Assembly (NCBI GenBank): GCA_014382915.1
Contig: JACNIV010000345.1
Coordinates: 1 to 9,420 of the forward strand
Reading direction: 5' to 3'
DNA length: 9,420 nucleotides
Origin: Candidatus Cloacimonadota bacterium
GTDB lineage: Bacteria; Cloacimonadota; Cloacimonadia; Cloacimonadales; TCS61
This document shows, in pieces, positions 6,114 to 9,420 of this stretch. Position 1 is the first letter of the stretch; each line of letters starts with the position of its first letter. The notes beneath the pieces are model-generated. The model ran no database searches. It saw only the letters and a program-made list of their open reading frames with translations, and had not been told where the DNA came from. A program made the translations under genes and the position numbers.

Positions 6114-6892
6114 AAAAAGGTATCTTTTTCCAGATAATTATAATTATCATTCTGCTGACAACCTGGGATTTACTGCACATCGGTTATAATCACCAAAAAA
6201 AAGTATTAGAAGCCAACATCTCCGAACTGCCGATGTTCATCTTTTCAAACGACATTACCCTGCTGGATTCGTTGGCGAAGGAATTAAACGATCTTTCCTT
6301 CATCAGAAATATCATCATCGAAGCTGATTCCATCGTTGCTGAAAAACTAATCTCTGGCTACGGTTTGGATAATGCCAAAGCTATCTTATCTTCCTACAAC
6401 CTGCCCAGCCTGATGAATATCTCCTTCGATGGAACAGCCTTTCAAACCCCGCAGAAAGAAGAATTGGAAAAAATACTCTCTTCTTCTGAATATATAGAAC
6501 TGATAGTAAATTATGATAGTGATCTGTGGCAGATAAACCGGAATAAGCTGGAATTACTGACGAAAATATATTATGGTGGAAATGTGCTATTACTGGTTTT
6601 GCTTGTGTTCATTACCATTTTTTTAAGAATTCATTTCGAAATAAAAAGTAACGATTTCTGGAAGGTTTTCCGCTCTTCCGGTGGCAATAGAAAAATAAGG
6701 CGTAAGCAGTTCATACTCAATTCACTCTGGCTTTGTTTTGCTCCTTTACTGCTGGTTACCGGTCTTTATTTTGCTGCAATGTACTTCAAATATATAAATA
6801 TTCAAATTGACTACAGATTGTTCGGTGTTGAATTCGCTGCCATAATTATCAGCATTTTAATGAGCAGGATATTTTTAGGAAAAAACATCTGA
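6110..6892 (+). CDS. ftsX: FtsX-like cell-division permease
   Basis: Membrane partner of FtsE, which in known systems relays a signal across the inner membrane to peptidoglycan hydrolases at the division site. Architecture of the 260 residues is that of FtsX: TM1 (about 4-22), a periplasmic domain (about 25-150) including the family-like L-P-S-L-M-N-I-S at 98-105, TM2 (154-173), a cytoplasmic loop with W-K-V-F-R-S-S-G-G-N-R-K-I-R-R (184-198) that resembles the usual LVGAT..IRRPF coupling segment, then TM3 (204-226) and TM4 (237-256). The start is GTG at 6110-6112, overlapping the ATPase stop (GTGA), with no strong SD, so it should be translated only after the ATPase. The stop overlaps pgsA (TGATG). 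Overall sequence is divergent, so the call rests on topology, loop motif and context. Confidence 0.8.
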   Translation: MKKGIFFQIIIIIILLTTWDLLHIGYNHQKKVLEANISELPMFIFSNDITLLDSLAKELNDLSFIRNIIIEADSIVAEKLISGYGLDNAKAILSSYNLPSLMNISFDGTAFQTPQKEELEKILSSSEYIELIVNYDSDLWQINRNKLELLTKIYYGGNVLLLVLLVFITIFLRIHFEIKSNDFWKVFRSSGGNRKIRRKQFILNSLWLCFAPLLLVTGLYFAAMYFKYINIQIDYRLFGVEFAAIIISILMSRIFLGKNI

Positions 6893-7485
6893 TGAAAAAA
6901 TATATTCCAAACTCGTTAACCATTTTCCGCATGTTTCTTGTCCCTGTCTTTTTCTGGCTTGCCATTCTTATTCATTCCGAAAACAGTTTACGCTGGGCAA
7001 CAGTAGTATTTATTATTGCCGGAATTACCGATTACTTTGATGGAATGCTAGCTAGAAAATTCAATGCAATTACCGATTTCGGTAAAATTATGGACCCGCT
7101 TGCCGACAAACTCCTGGTTCTCATAGCTCTGTTCGCAATCACTATTCAACCATTAGAACTGATAAATGTATATGCTTTATATATTATCTTTTTCAGGGAA
7201 CTACTCGTCTCTCTTATGAGAAATTACTATTTCAGGCGTAAGATCTACATTGCTGCGAATATATGGGGAAAATTAAAGACGGTTTTCCAGATAACCGGAA
7301 TTATTGTAGCTCTTCTTTATTATTCATTATTATCACAGCATCTGATAGCTTATCAGGAAAAGATCAGGAATGGTTTTCAAACCCTTTTTTGGATAATAGC
7401 AGTAATCACCTTTCTATCTGGAATCAGTTATATTTTTGATGTTCGCAAGATTTTAAAAACCGCAGAGAAGCAAAATAATGCGTAA
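6892..7485 (+). CDS. pgsA: CDP-diacylglycerol-glycerol-3-phosphate 3-phosphatidyltransferase
   Basis: Integral membrane enzyme that joins CDP-diacylglycerol and glycerol-3-phosphate to phosphatidylglycerol phosphate, the committed step to phosphatidylglycerol and cardiolipin. The CDP-alcohol phosphotransferase signature D-x2-D-G-x2-A-R-x8-G-x3-D-x3-D is exact: D47, D50, G51, A54, R55, G64, D68, D72. The N-terminal P-N-S-L-T-I-F-R-M (6-14) is the usual PgsA opening, and several hydrophobic helices fill the rest (for example about 14-28, 36-46, 74-100, 128-148, 163-182). The 197-residue length is typical. The ATG shares a base with the ftsX stop; the stop lies 8 bases inside the next gene. A CDP-alcohol transferase of other specificity is possible but the opening motif favours PgsA. 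Confidence 0.92.
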   Translation: MKKYIPNSLTIFRMFLVPVFFWLAILIHSENSLRWATVVFIIAGITDYFDGMLARKFNAITDFGKIMDPLADKLLVLIALFAITIQPLELINVYALYIIFFRELLVSLMRNYYFRRKIYIAANIWGKLKTVFQITGIIVALLYYSLLSQHLIAYQEKIRNGFQTLFWIIAVITFLSGISYIFDVRKILKTAEKQNNA

Positions 7486-8542
7486 GTTCCTGATTCTGAG
7501 TTTTACTATTTTATTTTTTATTGGCTGTTCTCAACAGGAAACAAAACATTTATCTAAAAGCAAAAAGATAGACCCCCATAAACCGATGAGTTGGGGACAC
7601 CAGCAAACGATCTATGTTTTTGCCGATGACAATGTATGGAAATATGCCGAGGGCTTCCTGAGACAGAATTTAGAAAGATTTGTATTCACTACGAAAAATG
7701 AACAATTCTTCGAAATTAAACGTGCACCTATCCAGAATATGGATAATTTCTATAAATTCAATAATCTTATTTTTTTCAGCCATCTGGCATCCGATCAGCC
7801 TGTTTCCAATTATATAAAAGAGATCATGGGTTCTCGTGTGGAAGATGATATAAAAACCAACCTGGTGGGAATGTATCCCATGGAAAATGTGTGGGCGAAC
7901 GATCAATTCGTATTGTTCATTTTAGCTGATAACGAACCGAACCTGCTTAAATTTAATATTCTCAATGCAAACCAGATCTTTGAGGAATTCAAAGAAAAGC
8001 TCTATGAAAGAATTTCCGGGCAGGTTTACAAAACTCCGGTCTATTCTGCAGGAAGTTTTAAAGAATACCCATGGGAACTGAAGCTCCCCAAAAAATATAT
8101 CCTTTACAAAAAAGATAATAAAAATAATTTTATATCGTTTATTGCTCGTCTCAGGAATAGTCCCGATAGATATGTTTCGGTCTATTTCGAGGAGATGGAT
8201 CAAAATGATGTCGGCAAAGAGTGGCTGAAGAAGAAACGGGCTGAGCTGGCCTGGAAGTATTACGACGAGGATGAATTCCGGAAAGAAGATGTGCGGATCG
8301 AGAAATTTCAGCTTGGTAAACACAAAGGCTGGATGCTTTCCGGCAGATGGCAAAATTTAAAACATACTGTGGGTGGGGCTTTTCAGAGTTTTGCTTTTTT
8401 CGATGAGAAAGGCAAAAAAGCTTATCTTATCGATAACTCTGTTTATTATCCGGAAGGCAGCAAACTGGAAGCATTGATCGAGCTGGAGATCATCAGCAGT
8501 TCGATAGTTATTAAAAATAATCAATTAGCACAAGGAGATTAA
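7478..8542 (+). CDS. DUF4837-type lipoprotein of unknown function
   Basis: A 354-residue secreted lipoprotein. The N-terminus MRKFLILSFTILFFIGC is a lipoprotein signal with Cys17 as the lipidation site (Phe at -3 is less common than Leu), followed by Ser, not Asp, so outer-membrane sorting is plausible. The mature part has the pattern I recall for DUF4837 of Bacteroidetes relatives: an I-Y-V-F-A-D-D-N-V-W-K strand (45-55), an E-I-K-R-A-P block (79-84), two similar halves built on alternating strands and helices, and a C-terminal G-R-W-Q-N...G-G-A-F-Q-S-F...S-V-Y-Y-P segment (about 290-328). No catalytic motif is evident. It starts inside pgsA (8-base overlap) and ends one base before the barrel gene. 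The family assignment is from memory of its pattern; the function is unknown, possibly envelope assembly given the neighbours. Confidence 0.72.
   Translation: MRKFLILSFTILFFIGCSQQETKHLSKSKKIDPHKPMSWGHQQTIYVFADDNVWKYAEGFLRQNLERFVFTTKNEQFFEIKRAPIQNMDNFYKFNNLIFFSHLASDQPVSNYIKEIMGSRVEDDIKTNLVGMYPMENVWANDQFVLFILADNEPNLLKFNILNANQIFEEFKEKLYERISGQVYKTPVYSAGSFKEYPWELKLPKKYILYKKDNKNNFISFIARLRNSPDRYVSVYFEEMDQNDVGKEWLKKKRAELAWKYYDEDEFRKEDVRIEKFQLGKHKGWMLSGRWQNLKHTVGGAFQSFAFFDEKGKKAYLIDNSVYYPEGSKLEALIELEIISSSIVIKNNQLAQGD
8532..8537 (+). promoter_or_regulatory. Strong ribosome binding site inside the end of the lipoprotein gene
   Basis: AAGGAG lies 6 bases before the ATG at 8544 and overlaps the last codons of the preceding lipoprotein gene. 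It is the strongest SD site in the plus-strand gene chain, where most other starts have weak or no SD, so the barrel protein may be made in greater amount than its neighbours. Confidence 0.7.
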
Positions 8543-8543
8543 G

Positions 8544-9278
8544 ATGAAAAAAGCAGGATTGTTCATTGGTCTTATTTTGATCGGCAGTATTTGTTTTGCT
8601 TTCGAATTAAATACATTAATTGATACTCCCACGGCAGGGATACTTCAGAAAGGTGAGGCAGAAATATCCGGTAAACTTTACAAAAATAACGGTCTGATAC
8701 TTGGTACCAGGGTTGGGCTTTTCCCCAGGTTTATGTTCGGTGTAAATTACGGAGCAGAAAATCTTGTGGGAAATAAAGCTCCCGACTGGCATGACCGGGT
8801 CGAATTTAATGCCAAACTGCGTTTCCTGGACGAAACAAACCAGCTTCCGGCTCTGGCTATTGGCTACGATTCGCAGGGACACGGTAAATACAATGAAGGC
8901 GATAGACGGTATGATATCAAATCCAAAGGCGTTTACCTTACAGCCAGTAAAAACTATTTCTTCCTGGGAAATATGGGAATTCACGGCGGTATTAATTACA
9001 GCCTGGAAACCGAAGACAAAGATGACGAACCGAATATCTTCCTGGGATTCGATAAGACACTGGGAGATATGATAGTTATACTTGGCGAATATGATACCGC
9101 CTGGAACGATAACAAAGACACTATTGTAAGAGGATTAGGTTTTTTGAACGCTTCTTTTGATATTCATTTTACGGAAAACCTGGTTCTGAAAATATCTTTC
9201 TACGATATCTTGCAAAACAGGGATGATACCGAGGGTTGCGATAGAACCCTTACCCTGATCTATAATATGACATTCTAA
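8544..9278 (+). CDS. Putative outer-membrane beta-barrel protein
   Basis: A 244-residue exported protein with a clean signal peptide (MKKAG, hydrophobic core, cleavage expected after CFA at 17-19). The mature part has alternating hydrophobic/polar strands with Gly and aromatic residues (for example G-L-I-L-G-T-R-V-G-L-F, then F-M-F-G-V-N-Y-G, G-V-Y-L-T-A-S, G-I-H-G-G-I-N-Y-S-L) and ends in L-I-Y-N-M-T-F, matching the C-terminal aromatic signature recognised by the Bam machinery. The opening L-I-D-T-P-T-A-G-I-L-Q-K-G-E-A resembles the start of YjbH-like proteins of capsule loci, but this is a weak resemblance and the protein is far shorter than YjbH. No enzyme motif is visible. It follows the DUF4837-type lipoprotein by one base, has a strong SD, and precedes another lipoprotein by 8 bases. 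Confidence 0.7.
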   Translation: MKKAGLFIGLILIGSICFAFELNTLIDTPTAGILQKGEAEISGKLYKNNGLILGTRVGLFPRFMFGVNYGAENLVGNKAPDWHDRVEFNAKLRFLDETNQLPALAIGYDSQGHGKYNEGDRRYDIKSKGVYLTASKNYFFLGNMGIHGGINYSLETEDKDDEPNIFLGFDKTLGDMIVILGEYDTAWNDNKDTIVRGLGFLNASFDIHFTENLVLKISFYDILQNRDDTEGCDRTLTLIYNMTF

Positions 9279-9293
9279 CCACAGCTATGGTTA
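9276..9293 (+). promoter_or_regulatory. Hairpin over a stop/start junction
   Basis: TAACCA - CAGCTA - TGGTTA is a perfect 6-bp inverted repeat. Its left arm begins with the stop codon of the beta-barrel gene and its right arm contains the T and G of the next gene's ATG (9287-9289). No SD precedes that ATG. A ribosome ending the upstream gene would open the stem, so this may make translation of the lipoprotein depend on the barrel gene. The structure is seen in the sequence; the control role is inferred and the stem is not very strong. Confidence 0.4.
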
Positions 9294-9420
9294 AATATTT
9301 TCCATTTCTGTTAATTTTGATTATTTTAGCCGGTTGCGCAGTCAATACGGTTTCACAGGAAAACGATCTTTCCCAGCCCAACGAACAATCTGCCATTTAC
9401 TTCTCTTTTGCAGAAGCAGC
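9287..9420 (+). CDS. Lipoprotein, N-terminal part (cut by window edge)
   Basis: Only 44 residues are visible. It opens with M-V-K-Y, a strongly hydrophobic stretch (5-14) and the lipobox LAGC with Cys17 as the predicted lipidation site; the following Ala-Val lacks the Asp that would retain it in the inner membrane of enterobacteria-like sorting systems. The mature start is Ser/Asn/Gln-rich, then A-I-Y-F-S-F-A-E-A-A, which looks like the first helix of a tetratricopeptide-type repeat; that is a guess from a few residues. ATG was chosen because it directly gives the signal sequence; no SD is visible and the start lies within a hairpin. It continues the plus-strand gene chain 8 bases after the barrel gene. 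Confidence 0.75.
   Translation, partial: MVKYFPFLLILIILAGCAVNTVSQENDLSQPNEQSAIYFSFAEA

Larger units (their letters stand above)
3306..9420 (+). other. Ten-gene tightly coupled gene chain (probable operon)
   Basis: All ten plus-strand genes from xseB onward follow each other with overlaps or tiny gaps: ATGA (xseB/ispA), TAATG (ispA/dut), a 31-base gap (dut/methyltransferase), 8-base overlap (methyltransferase/ATPase), GTGA (ATPase/ftsX), TGATG (ftsX/pgsA), 8-base overlap (pgsA/lipoprotein), then 1- and 8-base gaps. No terminator-like hairpin with a T run was seen within it. A single transcript, possibly begun with or behind the M23 peptidase gene 71 bases upstream, is the simplest reading. 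Confidence 0.65.

Noticed and set aside
8764..9072. Alternative plus-strand frame of 102 codons within the beta-barrel gene
   Set aside because: It overlaps a gene with a signal peptide, strong SD and coherent strand pattern; the alternative frame has no SD and no recognisable motif.

Overview
The window is ordinary chromosomal DNA from an AT-rich bacterium (roughly 35-40% G+C by eye). A diderm is indicated by two lipoproteins and a secreted protein that looks like an outer-membrane beta-barrel ending in Phe. A DUF4837-type lipoprotein, a phosphate butyryltransferase-type enzyme and weak or absent Shine-Dalgarno (SD) sites at several starts fit the FCB group, perhaps Cloacimonadota. This is an inference from gene content, not a sequence match. 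No RNA gene, insertion sequence, CRISPR array or phage gene was seen.

Left part (1-1862, minus strand). From right to left these are a phosphate butyryl/acetyltransferase-family enzyme, cytidine deaminase, and the N-terminal third of thioredoxin reductase, which runs off the left edge just before its redox CxxC motif. These are metabolic housekeeping genes.

Divergent control region (1863-2298). This is the only gene-free stretch over 300 bases. Leftward it holds a sigma-70-type promoter for the butyryltransferase gene. Rightward it holds an excellent sigma-54 (-24/-12) promoter match, with a perfect 7-bp inverted repeat about 110 bases upstream of the predicted start site. It leads, through a leader of about 180 bases, into a membrane-anchored M23 peptidoglycan peptidase.

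Right part (3306-9420, plus strand). Ten genes are packed almost without gaps: xseB, ispA, dut, a TrmN6-like methyltransferase, an FtsE-like ATPase, an FtsX-like permease, pgsA, a DUF4837-type lipoprotein, an outer-membrane beta-barrel candidate and a second lipoprotein cut by the right edge. Most junctions overlap (ATGA, TAATG, GTGA, TGATG or 8 bp), which suggests one transcript with translational coupling. Apart from xseB, dut and the methyltransferase, the theme is the envelope: isoprenoid carrier precursor, phosphatidylglycerol synthesis, FtsEX control of cell-wall hydrolysis and outer-membrane proteins.

The most unusual feature is the FtsE-like ATPase. Walker A, Q-loop, signature, Walker B catalytic Glu and H-loop His all deviate from consensus, yet the gene is intact and coupled to ftsX. 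With an active-looking coiled-coil M23 peptidase nearby, this may be an FtsEX variant that does not rely on normal ATP hydrolysis.
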